In this document: piece after piece, positions 50,582 through 58,382 of the stretch
How positions within the stretch are numbered: the first letter of the stretch is position 1
How the letters are laid out: every line of letters begins with the position of its first letter
Assembly (NCBI GenBank): GCA_964626565.1
Contig: CAZVFX010000010.1
Span: 1 to 64,000 of the forward strand
From: CAZVFX01 sp964626565
GTDB lineage: Bacteria > Myxococcota_A > UBA9042 > CAIXZC01
Direction of reading: 5' to 3'
Length of the DNA stretch: 64,000 nucleotides
The notes under the pieces: generated by a model
The model's input: only the letters and a program-made list of their open reading frames with translations
The model's database searches: none
What the model was told of the DNA's origin: nothing
Made by a program: the position numbers and the translations under genes

Positions 50582-52651
50582 CTACTGCGGCAGCAGTGGT
50601 GAACTGTAGTTCGGAGTGATATCCAGGGATCCGTCGTTGTTCAGTTCCGGTTTCACCGAAATGGCGATGCCGTCGACGGTTATTCGGGCGACGTCCCACA
50701 TATCCTGACTCTTCAGCTTCACAAAGTCGGATTCGAACGCTTTGCCTTGCTTGACGTAGATTCTCACCTTCGCGAACGAGTCGCCGTAGCCGTGATCGTT
50801 GAAGTAGTGCATCGCCACCCGGTAGACGCCGCTTGAAGGCTCGTCTATATATATGACCTCCGGGCCCGCACCATCCATATCGGCCACCGACAGTTGCGGG
50901 TCATCGTCGACGCTGGGGTCGAAGCTGCCCCACTGGGGGTTGGGCTCCTGCCAGTAGCAATCGTGGGGTGAGTCGAACCAGCCGTCGGGCTCTCCGTCTC
51001 CGTCGGCGTCAGGTCCGCCGCCCATGGGGGAGACGAAGTGGAGATCGAGGTCCGCACCCTTGCCGGGGCCCTCATCCAACTCGTTGGCGTCCCCGGGGGT
51101 GAACCAGACCGCCTCAAGGTAGATATCGTTGTCCGGCAGCACTTTGACCGAGCGAGTGCCGGTGTTGCAGCTCACATTTCCCTGGTCATCCCACACATTC
51201 AGCTTGAACAGGTATTCCCCGCATATTTCCGGGGTGACCAGCACCGTAGGTGCGCTCGGAGAGGGTTCGAACTGAGGGTGTGCTCCGGCAGGAGACTCCA
51301 CTTCCCAGGCATAAGTGATCACCTTGGAGCCGACCAGGGGATAGCTGTCGGTACCACTCAAAGCCACCGGGTCGAAGGGCGGCTCGAGCGCGTCGCCGTT
51401 ATAGGTGATTACCGAGATGGGGCATTGAGCATCTCCTGCGATGCCGGAGCCGACGATCGGGATGTCCAGGTTAGGCATCATCGGCGCGCCGTTCTCAACT
51501 CGAAGAGTGGCGGAGTAGTCGCCGTCAGGCTCAGTCGGGTTGAAGCCAATAGTTATGGATGTGCTCTGGTCGAGGTCGAGGTCGTAGGGAGGGGTCAGCG
51601 CGGCGGCTACGCTGAACTGGGGGTCGGAGCCATTCATCATTGCCACCTTGTACACCGGCACCAGCCCATCGCCGCAGTTCTTCACCTTGAGGTCCAGGGT
51701 GTGATTGACACCCACTACCCGGGGTCCGAATTCCAATGTCTGGGGAACCGACATTACGCAGTTGTCCGCGACCGCCTGCCCCTTCAGCGGCACCGTGACC
51801 TCTCCGCTGTCCCGGGTAAGGTCGTTGGTATAGATCTTGGCCTCACCCTGGAACGCACCCAGCTCTTCGGGAGCAAATGCCAGGGCGATGGACGCCCCCT
51901 TGCCCGGTTCTACCTGGATGGGCGGGTCGAACACTTTTTCAACGGGAGTGTAGGGAGGGTCGTAGAAGAAGAAAACTCCGTGTTCGTCAACGATCTTCGC
52001 CTCGAAGATCACGAGGGTGCCGAGTCCCAGGTTATTGATGACCACGTTCTTGTTGGTCATCTGATCGCTGGGTACCGTCGGCGGAAAGGTGACGGTCTTG
52101 GGGGTTGGGTCCGCGAGTCCCCCGGTGCCGCATTCGGGGTCGGGCTCGCTGGTGCACCCTTTGTCTTGAAGGCAAACGTCGAGAGTGCACGGGTTGCCGT
52201 CCTCGCAAGCGTTGTCGTTTGGTGAGTGCACGCATCCCGAGCCGTCAGAGCACGAATCGGTGGTGCACGCGACCTTGTCGTCGCACGACTCCGGTGACAT
52301 ATAGCCAGTGCCTACGTCATTGCATTTCATGGCCGCGCCCGAAGGATCACAGGCGAAGGTTCCCGGGGGGCAAGCTACGTCGCCAAGGCAGAATCCCCCC
52401 ACGCATTTCTCTTCCTTTTCGCAATGCTCGCTGACTGTGCACTCCACGCAGATGCCCTTGATAGGGCTGCAGATGCCGTCGGGGCAGTCGTCGTTGGATT
52501 CACACTTCGCGCCTGGAGCCTCGCCATCGGCCCGGTAGCCAACTCCTTCTCCGGCGATTGCGTCCGCACCACCGGATGGACTGGACCCGCCGCACGATAG
52601 AAGAAGAGAGGAGGAGAGTAACACAAGACCGGCAAACTTGAGTCTCAGCAT
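50582..52651 (-). CDS. Cys-rich lipoprotein with two choice-of-anchor-D domains and PKD-like domain
   Basis: 689 aa from the ATG at 52651. Signal ends LLSSSLLLSCGGS (lipobox). Residues ~35-175 are Cys-rich (CESNDDCPDGICSPIKGIC, CTTDSCSDGSGCVH and CTLDVCLQDKGC). Two ASH-like choice-of-anchor-D domains follow (~185-300 and ~300-410), then a PKD-like domain (CPISVITYNGDALEPP to RSVKVLPDNDIYLEAV). The C-terminal domain, with LDLHFVSPMGGGPDADGDG, DDDPQLSVADMDGAGPEVI and HYFNDHGYGDSFAKVRIYV, is clearly related to that of the lipoprotein at 4582-7539. Function unknown; a cell-surface assembly is inferred. Confidence 0.83.
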   Translation of the reverse strand: MLRLKFAGLVLLSSSLLLSCGGSSPSGGADAIAGEGVGYRADGEAPGAKCESNDDCPDGICSPIKGICVECTVSEHCEKEEKCVGGFCLGDVACPPGTFACDPSGAAMKCNDVGTGYMSPESCDDKVACTTDSCSDGSGCVHSPNDNACEDGNPCTLDVCLQDKGCTSEPDPECGTGGLADPTPKTVTFPPTVPSDQMTNKNVVINNLGLGTLVIFEAKIVDEHGVFFFYDPPYTPVEKVFDPPIQVEPGKGASIALAFAPEELGAFQGEAKIYTNDLTRDSGEVTVPLKGQAVADNCVMSVPQTLEFGPRVVGVNHTLDLKVKNCGDGLVPVYKVAMMNGSDPQFSVAAALTPPYDLDLDQSTSITIGFNPTEPDGDYSATLRVENGAPMMPNLDIPIVGSGIAGDAQCPISVITYNGDALEPPFDPVALSGTDSYPLVGSKVITYAWEVESPAGAHPQFEPSPSAPTVLVTPEICGEYLFKLNVWDDQGNVSCNTGTRSVKVLPDNDIYLEAVWFTPGDANELDEGPGKGADLDLHFVSPMGGGPDADGDGEPDGWFDSPHDCYWQEPNPQWGSFDPSVDDDPQLSVADMDGAGPEVIYIDEPSSGVYRVAMHYFNDHGYGDSFAKVRIYVKQGKAFESDFVKLKSQDMWDVARITVDGIAISVKPELNNDGSLDITPNYSSPLLPQ

Positions 52652-52688
52652 TTGGCACCCATCAACAGTAATCCTAGGGGCCATTGTA

Positions 52689-54032
52689 CTACGCCGGGTC
52701 CAAATTGCCAGCCTCGCCGCCGGAGGTCTCTTTCTCAAGCCAGGCCAGCGCCTCTTCACGAGTGGATAGCGTTCCCTCGCTGGTAAGCCATGATGCCTCC
52801 TGCAACAGCGCCTTGAAACGGGGCCCCGGGGACAACCCAGCGGCTGCTATATCTTGTCCCGAAATGAGGGCGGGCGGGTCGAGGCGAAAGTCCTGCAGCG
52901 AGTTCTTTTCGTCCTCAACTCCGTCGAGGAAGGAGCGGTCTTTGCCCGCGTCGTCCAGCAGTGTGCGCACAAGCTGCAAAGCGCGGGGGAATTGAGCAAG
53001 ACGGTACAACTCCGCACGTCGGCCGAGGCGCCGGCCTTTGAGGTTGGCCAGTCCGGCAACCAGCGCCACCAGACGCTGCAGTTCCTTGCGCTGGGCGGAA
53101 GACATGCGCAGGTCTCGAGCCTGTCCGGCCAGCAGGTCGTCAGTCTGCCGGCGAGAAGCCGGTTTGAGAGCCAGGCCCGGCTGAATTGCGAGATTGAGGG
53201 CCGCCAGGAGAAGCGGTAGGTCCGCCGAATCTGAAACTCCGGCAATCATGCGACCCGCGGCCGCGAGGTCTTCACCTTCTACCTTGTCAAAGAACGGGAA
53301 GACGTACCGCGCCAGGCCGCAAAGGTCCAGCAGGTTGAGGCCTCGGACCAGGCCGTCGCCGGCGCACATCTTCTCCAACTCCATGCGGACTCGCTCCCGG
53401 CTGATTCGTTCGAGACCGGGCGCCGCGGTTCGAACCGCGGACTGCGTCGCCGGGTCCAGCCGGAAATCGAGGACCGCCGCGAAGCGGGCGGCACGCAATG
53501 CCCGAAGATAATCCTCCTGCATCCGCGCAGCCGGCTCGCCGATAGCTTTCAGGAGCTGCTGGTCCAGGTCTGTCAGGCCGCCGACGTAGTCCAGCACATC
53601 ACCCGACGTCGGGTCGAGCACGAGGCCGTTGACTGTGAAATCCCTACGGGCCACATCCTGTTCCAGAGTTCCCGGAGCGATGATGTCGGGATGTCTGCCG
53701 TCGGTGTAGCCCCGCTCCTGCCGGAATGTGGCCACTTCGAACTGCAACTCATTATCGAATACGCACACCACCCCGAACGCCTCTCCCACCAGGACGGTGC
53801 GCTTGAACAGCTTCTTAAGGTCCGCAGGGAGTGCATCGGTGGCGATGTCAACTTCCTTCAGCGCGCGCCCGAGGTGTATGTCCCGGACGGCTCCGCCAAC
53901 GAAGTAGCCCGCGAAACCCGCCCTCTCAAGTCGCCCGACGATTTTTCGCGCCGACGCCAGAAGTAGCGCCTCGGACGAGCCGACAGCACCCTCGATGAGT
54001 GCCAGTTTCGCGTTTATGTTGAGGGTCTTCAC
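52689..54032 (-). CDS. CCA-adding / poly(A) polymerase-type tRNA nucleotidyltransferase
   Basis: 447 aa, GTG start at 54032. Class II nucleotidyltransferase head: GYFVGGAVRDIHLGRALKEVDIATDA, with the GG and the carboxylate motif written EVD rather than the usual DxD, then FGVVCVFDNELQFEVATFR and the basic RRDFTVNGLVLD motif. The EDYLRALRAARFA helix follows. The C-terminal half is helical and lacks an HD domain. Adds or repairs the tRNA 3' CCA, or poly(A); these two cannot be told apart from sequence alone. The gene precedes a surface lipoprotein on the same strand. Confidence 0.85.
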   Translation of the reverse strand: MKTLNINAKLALIEGAVGSSEALLLASARKIVGRLERAGFAGYFVGGAVRDIHLGRALKEVDIATDALPADLKKLFKRTVLVGEAFGVVCVFDNELQFEVATFRQERGYTDGRHPDIIAPGTLEQDVARRDFTVNGLVLDPTSGDVLDYVGGLTDLDQQLLKAIGEPAARMQEDYLRALRAARFAAVLDFRLDPATQSAVRTAAPGLERISRERVRMELEKMCAGDGLVRGLNLLDLCGLARYVFPFFDKVEGEDLAAAGRMIAGVSDSADLPLLLAALNLAIQPGLALKPASRRQTDDLLAGQARDLRMSSAQRKELQRLVALVAGLANLKGRRLGRRAELYRLAQFPRALQLVRTLLDDAGKDRSFLDGVEDEKNSLQDFRLDPPALISGQDIAAAGLSPGPRFKALLQEASWLTSEGTLSTREEALAWLEKETSGGEAGNLDPA

Positions 54033-54050
54033 GGGGTCTGGGGCGTGGGC

Positions 54051-55156
54051 TCAGGAATCAAGGAGAGGAGCCAGCCGCTTGATGAGGTCGCTCTTCTGGT
54101 CCCCTTCCGCTGCTTCCAGGCCGCGTTCCTTGCACCACTTCACGAGTTGTTCCCTGCGGGCTCTGACGAGGCCGGTTTGGAACTCGGGAAGGGGAGTGAG
54201 CTTCTTCTTTCGCTTTGCCGGAGCTTTCTTGGGTGCGGCTTTCTTGGGTGCGGCTTTCTTGGGTGCAGCTTTCTTGGGTGCTGCTTTCTTAGGTGCAGCT
54301 TTCTTGGGTGCTGCTTTCTTAGGTGCAGCTTTCTTGGGTGCTGCCTNNNNNNNNNNNNNNNNNNNNNNNNNNNNNNNNNNNNNNNNNNNNNNNNNNNNNN
54401 NNNNNNNNNNNNNNNNNNNNNNNNNNNNNNNNNNNNNNNNNNNNNNGGTGCAGCTTTCTTGGGTGCTGCTTTCTTAGGTGCAGCTTTCTTGGGTGCTGCC
54501 TTCTTAGGTTCTGTTTTCTTAGGCGCTGCCTTCTTGGGTTCAGCTTTTTTGGGAGCAGGTTTCGGCGCGGCTTTCTTGGGCGCGGGTTTCGGCGCGGTTT
54601 TCTTTGGCTCGGCCTTTTTGGGCGCGGGTTTGGGCGTGGTTTTCTTTGGCTCGGCCTTCTTGGGCGCGGGTTTGGGCGCGGTCTTTTTTGGCTCGGCCTT
54701 CTTGGGCGCAGGCCCCTCCTTCGCAGTCGGGGTACGGTCTTTTGCCAGGGGCAGGCCCTGGGCTGTGGCGGCTGCGTCGGGCTTCTTCCTGCGGCGCCGT
54801 CGGCGGCGCTTGCGCCTGGGCGCGTCTGTCGCATCGGAAGCCTGTGGCTGAGGAGCCGGCTTTCTTTCCTCCGCAGGCTGGGGCTTCGGCGGCGGTGGCG
54901 GCGGTGGAGTAAATGTCGGCCGCGACTCGAAACGCTCGGCGGTTACCGGCATGGAATCGCCTCCGATAGGCGGAGCCGCACGATACCAGGTCTCCGGGAC
55001 CCGCGGGAGCTTCACAGGTAGCAATTCGACCATGAAATTGTAGGTGTCGGCGACTTTTCCAACTGCCTCATGGCCGTTCTTGACCGCCGAGATGGCGAGG
55101 TCCACGCCGTTTTCCAAAAGGAGCTTCGCAAGATCCAATGCGTCTTTTTTTCTCAT
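54051..55156 (-). CDS. Histone H1-like Lys/Ala/Pro repeat protein with SAP-like C-terminus, split by a gap
   Basis: ATG at 55156 with AGGA just upstream. The N-terminal ~50 residues are helical (ALDLAKLLLENGVDLAISAV, a phasin-like feel), followed by a Pro run, RRKRRRRRRRKK, and long arrays of AAPKKAEPKK and TAPKPAPKKAEPKK. A 100-base N run (54347-54446) interrupts it and shifts the frame. Beyond the gap the correct frame continues KKAAPKKAPAKRKKK and LVRARREQLVKWCKERGLEA to the stop at 54051. The last ~40 residues resemble a SAP DNA-binding motif (inference). Such proteins bind DNA non-specifically. The true gap length must be 2 modulo 3 for one continuous gene. Confidence 0.75.
54347..54446. 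other. Assembly gap (100 N)
   Basis: Exactly 100 N inside a repetitive Lys/Ala coding array, a standard placeholder length; true length unknown. Confidence 0.95.
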
Positions 55157-55297
55157 TATCCTGCCCCAATTCACGGATTGTCCGAAATGCTCAAAGTCCT
55201 CACCATTATAGGAAGTGCATGCCCCATGTCAAGGCCGCCGAAAAGAGTTTCACAGAGCGCATCGCGGGGCTTGAATCCGAGGAGAGGAGACTTTAGT

Positions 55298-56872
55298 ATG
55301 TCATCCATGAAGAAGCTCATAATCAGGCCCATGGAGGCTGTTGCCGGTGCGGGAGAGTTCCTCGGCATGTCTATCGTCGATGGGCGGGCTTTCTTTTTCG
55401 GCCGGAAGGAGGAGTTGGAGGTCGCGCTCATCGCTTCGGCCGGCGAGCCGGGAGTCAAGTACTTCAAGGTAGGCCGGACTTTGGGCTTCGAGTACCGCAG
55501 CCACCCCCGGGATGCGCGTGAGTTGGCTATCGGGCGATTTGCCGAGCGTTTCGTTTCCGGAGTGGCAAAAAGGGAAGAGCAGATAGCTCAGGCGCTGGAA
55601 CGGGAAGAGTCGGAAGGCCGGTTCCGTTTCGACGGCCGGACCGGGCCCGCCCGGCTGGTCTCGTTTATGGAGCGTGACGACCACATGGTGTTTCGCCTGG
55701 TCCTCGCCTCCGGTGAGCGAGGAGTGCGGATTACCGTTGGAGACCGGGGCAGCTACCCGATCCCCCTGTTCGCCTGGTCCGCGGCGGTGGAAGTCGAAGG
55801 GGATGAGGCCTCCACTGAAGAGCAGATGGCCCTGCAGCAGTTTCTGCTGGTGCTGGTGGCGCGGTTTATGCTCGGACTGGCTCCGCCGGGGCAGGAAGAG
55901 GTGGAAAGACGGCAGGAAGTTTCCGGGCCGGCCTACCTGTATTTCGACCTCACGAAGCCGGAATTCAACCGCGACGCCCTCAAGAGGGCGGCCTCCCTGG
56001 ATGGGCAGAATCTGGTCCTTTCCCTCGATGTGCCATCCCGGTGCGACAATCGGTGTGTCTTCTGCGCCCCTTCGGAAGGCATGGGTGAGGCGGCTGACGA
56101 CTGCGACGATGTGCTCAAAGAACTGCAGTACGTTCTAGAGAACCTGTCCGAGGTTTTTGAGCGCACGGGAAGGGTGGACGCCAACCTGGTTGGTCTCGAC
56201 GTGTTCAATTTCTCGGGCCTTGAGGCGCTCCTGAAGCAACTTAGAGGGACCGGCCGTATCACCATGGTGACTGCGGTGAGCCCCGGCACGCGCCTCAAGG
56301 AGTTGGATTTTGTGCGCAAGCTCAAGGCTGGGGGGCTGGACAGTGTTACCCTCACGCTGCTGGGGCCCGGGGCGGAAGTGCATGACGCCATGGCCGGAAG
56401 AGAGGGCGCATTTGACGACCTGGCCGCGTCCATCGCCAACCTGCAGGACGTGGGCCTCGATTGGGAGCTCAATACGGTGGTCGTAAAGGGCAACCTGAAG
56501 TCGCTGCCGGAGACCTTGGAGAAGTCCATGGAGTTGGGCTCCCGCGCGAGAATCTATGTGTACACGAGTGAGCCTTTTGTGTCCCGGGCGTTGGCAGAGG
56601 AGTGCTACCCCCGGTACACTGACCTTGCTTCTGTTCTTGAAAGTGCGGGAGAAGGTGCGGCGTCAAACATACTGTCCATTCACTATGTGCCGTTGTGCGT
56701 CCTGCCGGGCTGGGCCAGGCAGTTGGCCGGGCACTCGAGTCAGCGTTATCCCGACGCTCCGGAAGAGCCGCCGCCTGCATGCCGAAAGTGCAGCAAATAC
56801 CTCTCCGGCTGCAATTCAGTCACCGCACACTATCTTGAGATTTTCGGAGACGAAGAACTGAACTCACTCTAA
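55298..56872 (+). CDS. Radical SAM protein with large N-terminal domain and C-terminal Fe-S cysteines
   Basis: 524 aa from the ATG at 55298 (GGAG upstream). The first ~240 residues are an unrecognised mixed alpha/beta domain. The radical SAM core begins LSLDVPSRCDNRCVFC (Cys249, 253, 256) and continues with LDVFNFSGLEALL in place of a GGEP strand, TAVSPGTRLKEL and LLGPGAEVHDAMAGREGAF. Late cysteines are in IHYVPLCVLPGW and CRKCSKYLSGC, giving an auxiliary cluster like that of the protein at 33028-34734. Auxiliary-cluster radical SAM enzymes usually modify peptides or proteins. The product is not identified, and no precursor peptide is adjacent. Confidence 0.82.
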   Translation: MSSMKKLIIRPMEAVAGAGEFLGMSIVDGRAFFFGRKEELEVALIASAGEPGVKYFKVGRTLGFEYRSHPRDARELAIGRFAERFVSGVAKREEQIAQALEREESEGRFRFDGRTGPARLVSFMERDDHMVFRLVLASGERGVRITVGDRGSYPIPLFAWSAAVEVEGDEASTEEQMALQQFLLVLVARFMLGLAPPGQEEVERRQEVSGPAYLYFDLTKPEFNRDALKRAASLDGQNLVLSLDVPSRCDNRCVFCAPSEGMGEAADDCDDVLKELQYVLENLSEVFERTGRVDANLVGLDVFNFSGLEALLKQLRGTGRITMVTAVSPGTRLKELDFVRKLKAGGLDSVTLTLLGPGAEVHDAMAGREGAFDDLAASIANLQDVGLDWELNTVVVKGNLKSLPETLEKSMELGSRARIYVYTSEPFVSRALAEECYPRYTDLASVLESAGEGAASNILSIHYVPLCVLPGWARQLAGHSSQRYPDAPEEPPPACRKCSKYLSGCNSVTAHYLEIFGDEELNSL

Positions 56873-56894
56873 TTGAGAATGGAAGATTGCCTCT

Positions 56895-57734
56895 CTAGAT
56901 GCACTCCTCGCTGTCCAAGGGGCATTCTTCGACGAGTGATTCGATAGGATGGATGGTGCCCGCCTTGAAGTACTGGTTCTCTTCCGTCGCCTTCAGGATC
57001 CCTTCAAAGTAGTAGGAGTCAATGTCGCCGTCGTTGTCGCTGTCCGCGTTGGGGCAGATGCCGGCCAGGTTCATGAACCAGTGGAAATTAGCGGTGCCCA
57101 AGCCCGGAATCTGCAGGCACAGGTCGTAGGTTTCTTCTTCGGCGATGAGTCCGGAAAGCTTGCAGTACGGTATGTCGCTGCCGTCTTCGGCAATGATTCC
57201 GTCACCGGTTACCCCGAAGACGTGGAACGGCTTGCTCACGGTGGGAGTTACGATGTTGAGGTCGAACTTCTGACTGAAGTCGAATGCGCACCCGTCGATG
57301 GTCATCACCATGATGGCGGGCTCCAGGGCAAATTCATAACTCTTGGGTACGCAATTCCCTTCGCCGTCCAGCGTCTTGTCGGCCCAGGCGGAGGTGACCT
57401 CAACCTGGAGCACGTTGGTCTCCAGGTTGTGCTCGGTGATATGGAACAGGATGACCAGGTCACAGGTGCCGATGTCGTTGTTCCACACCTCGTTGACCTT
57501 GTCGGTAGGATGAGAGGCATTCATCTCGGTGACCCGATACACCTTACCGGTGAGGTCGGGGAGGCCGGCACACTCGCCTGAGGGGATTTCTACCTCTTCA
57601 GCAACCTCGGCCGGTGTTTCTTCCTTGGTGTCCTTCGGGTCGCCGTTTCCGTCGTCCCCGTTGTCTCCTCCGCAATTCACCGCCAGAGCCAACACCAGAC
57701 ATAGCCCCATCAGGGCCAACAGTCCCTTTCTCAT
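56895..57734 (-). CDS. Lipoprotein of unknown function
   Basis: 279 aa from the ATG at 57734 with GGAGGCAGAAC upstream. Signal LLALMGLCLVLALAVNCGG has lipobox AVNC. A Gly/Asp/Glu-rich linker (NGDDGNGDPKDTKEET) precedes a beta-rich domain with cysteines (CAGLPDLTGKVYRVTEMNA; FALEPAIMVMTIDGCAFDF; DLCLQIPGLGTANFHWFMN; AGICPNADSDNDGDIDSYY). The last contains a short TSP3-like Asp loop. No family was recognised. It follows the rubredoxin-type gene by 112 bases on the same strand. Confidence 0.72.
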   Translation of the reverse strand: MRKGLLALMGLCLVLALAVNCGGDNGDDGNGDPKDTKEETPAEVAEEVEIPSGECAGLPDLTGKVYRVTEMNASHPTDKVNEVWNNDIGTCDLVILFHITEHNLETNVLQVEVTSAWADKTLDGEGNCVPKSYEFALEPAIMVMTIDGCAFDFSQKFDLNIVTPTVSKPFHVFGVTGDGIIAEDGSDIPYCKLSGLIAEEETYDLCLQIPGLGTANFHWFMNLAGICPNADSDNDGDIDSYYFEGILKATEENQYFKAGTIHPIESLVEECPLDSEECI

Positions 57735-57827
57735 GTTCTGCCTCCAAAACTGTGAGCCGTACCCCAGGCCCCCGCCGCCGCCAAGGCTTCGGCGTGGTCT
57801 TCGACATGCCTCAAGTCCCAAGCCGTT

Positions 57828-57844
57828 CATCGGATGGCCCGATG
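57828..57844 (-). terminator. Hairpin after the rubredoxin-type gene
   Basis: CATCGG and CCGATG pair across a five-base loop, starting three bases after the stop codon on the minus strand; there is no T-tract, so termination is uncertain. Confidence 0.3.
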
Positions 57845-57846
57845 GA

Positions 57847-58176
57847 CTAGCCCCACTTGCCCTTGCCTACGTGGCCGGCTATTTCAGCCTTGATGGCAGC
57901 CACGGTTTCCGCCGCGTCTGTCTTGGCGCGCTGGAAGACTGCTACGCAACCTGGGTCGAGGTTGGCTTCGATGCCGTCGTTGGCGATGGCTTCCGTTTCC
58001 TGCAGAAGCGCCATGAGGTGCATGTGGAGGTCGTTGGTGAACCGACTCTTTTCGACCAGGCCCTTGGCCTCGTCTTCCAACGCCTCAAACTTCTTCTTGT
58101 CGGCGCCACATTTCGGGCACTTTTCGGGAGCTTCCGTCCCGTCATGAATGTAGCCGCAAACCGTACATTTAAACAT
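57847..58176 (-). CDS. Rubredoxin-type (rubrerythrin-like) small metal protein
   Basis: 109 aa. N-terminal MFKCTVCGYIHDGTEAPEKC with CPKCG forms a rubredoxin-type four-Cys iron or zinc site (CxxC ... CxxC). The C-terminal ~70 residues are helical (FTNDLHMHLMALLQETEAIA, PGCVAVFQRAKTDAAETVAA), shorter than a full rubrerythrin diiron domain and without clear ExxH iron ligands. Possible roles are electron transfer or oxidative-stress defence; function is unassigned. A good promoter lies 70-90 bases upstream. Confidence 0.78.
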   Translation of the reverse strand: MFKCTVCGYIHDGTEAPEKCPKCGADKKKFEALEDEAKGLVEKSRFTNDLHMHLMALLQETEAIANDGIEANLDPGCVAVFQRAKTDAAETVAAIKAEIAGHVGKGKWG

Positions 58177-58237
58177 CGTCGTTCCTCCCTCGGGTGTTCA
58201 TAGTCAGTGGGCCAGCGGCCCCCTGAGCAGCGGCTAG

Positions 58238-58266
58238 TTTATGGCCCATGTCCGCGCTTTTGTCAA
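58238..58266 (-). promoter_or_regulatory. Sigma70-type promoter for the rubredoxin-type gene
   Basis: Minus strand: TTGACA (58266-58261), 17-bp spacer, CATAAA (58243-58238). It sits back-to-back with the promoter of the next gene. Confidence 0.5.
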
Positions 58267-58284
58267 GAGGGCAGATCCGCGCTA

Positions 58285-58312
58285 TTGACTCGGTTCCTCC
58301 GGCAGCTACAAT
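58285..58312 (+). promoter_or_regulatory. Sigma70-type promoter for the Ala/Glu/Pro lipoprotein
   Basis: TTGACT (58285-58290), 16-bp spacer, TACAAT (58307-58312), 71 bases before the ATG at 58383. Confidence 0.6.
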
Positions 58313-58382
58313 AGGCGTTACTGATTCTTGCCGAAGAAACGGATTGAAGACCCGGTTACGTACCCTAGGAAGGAGGAGACTC

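Noticed and set aside
54045..54851. Plus-strand frame encoding GAAFLG repeats through the N run
   Set aside because: Antisense shadow of the Lys/Ala/Pro gene; joined artificially across unknown bases.
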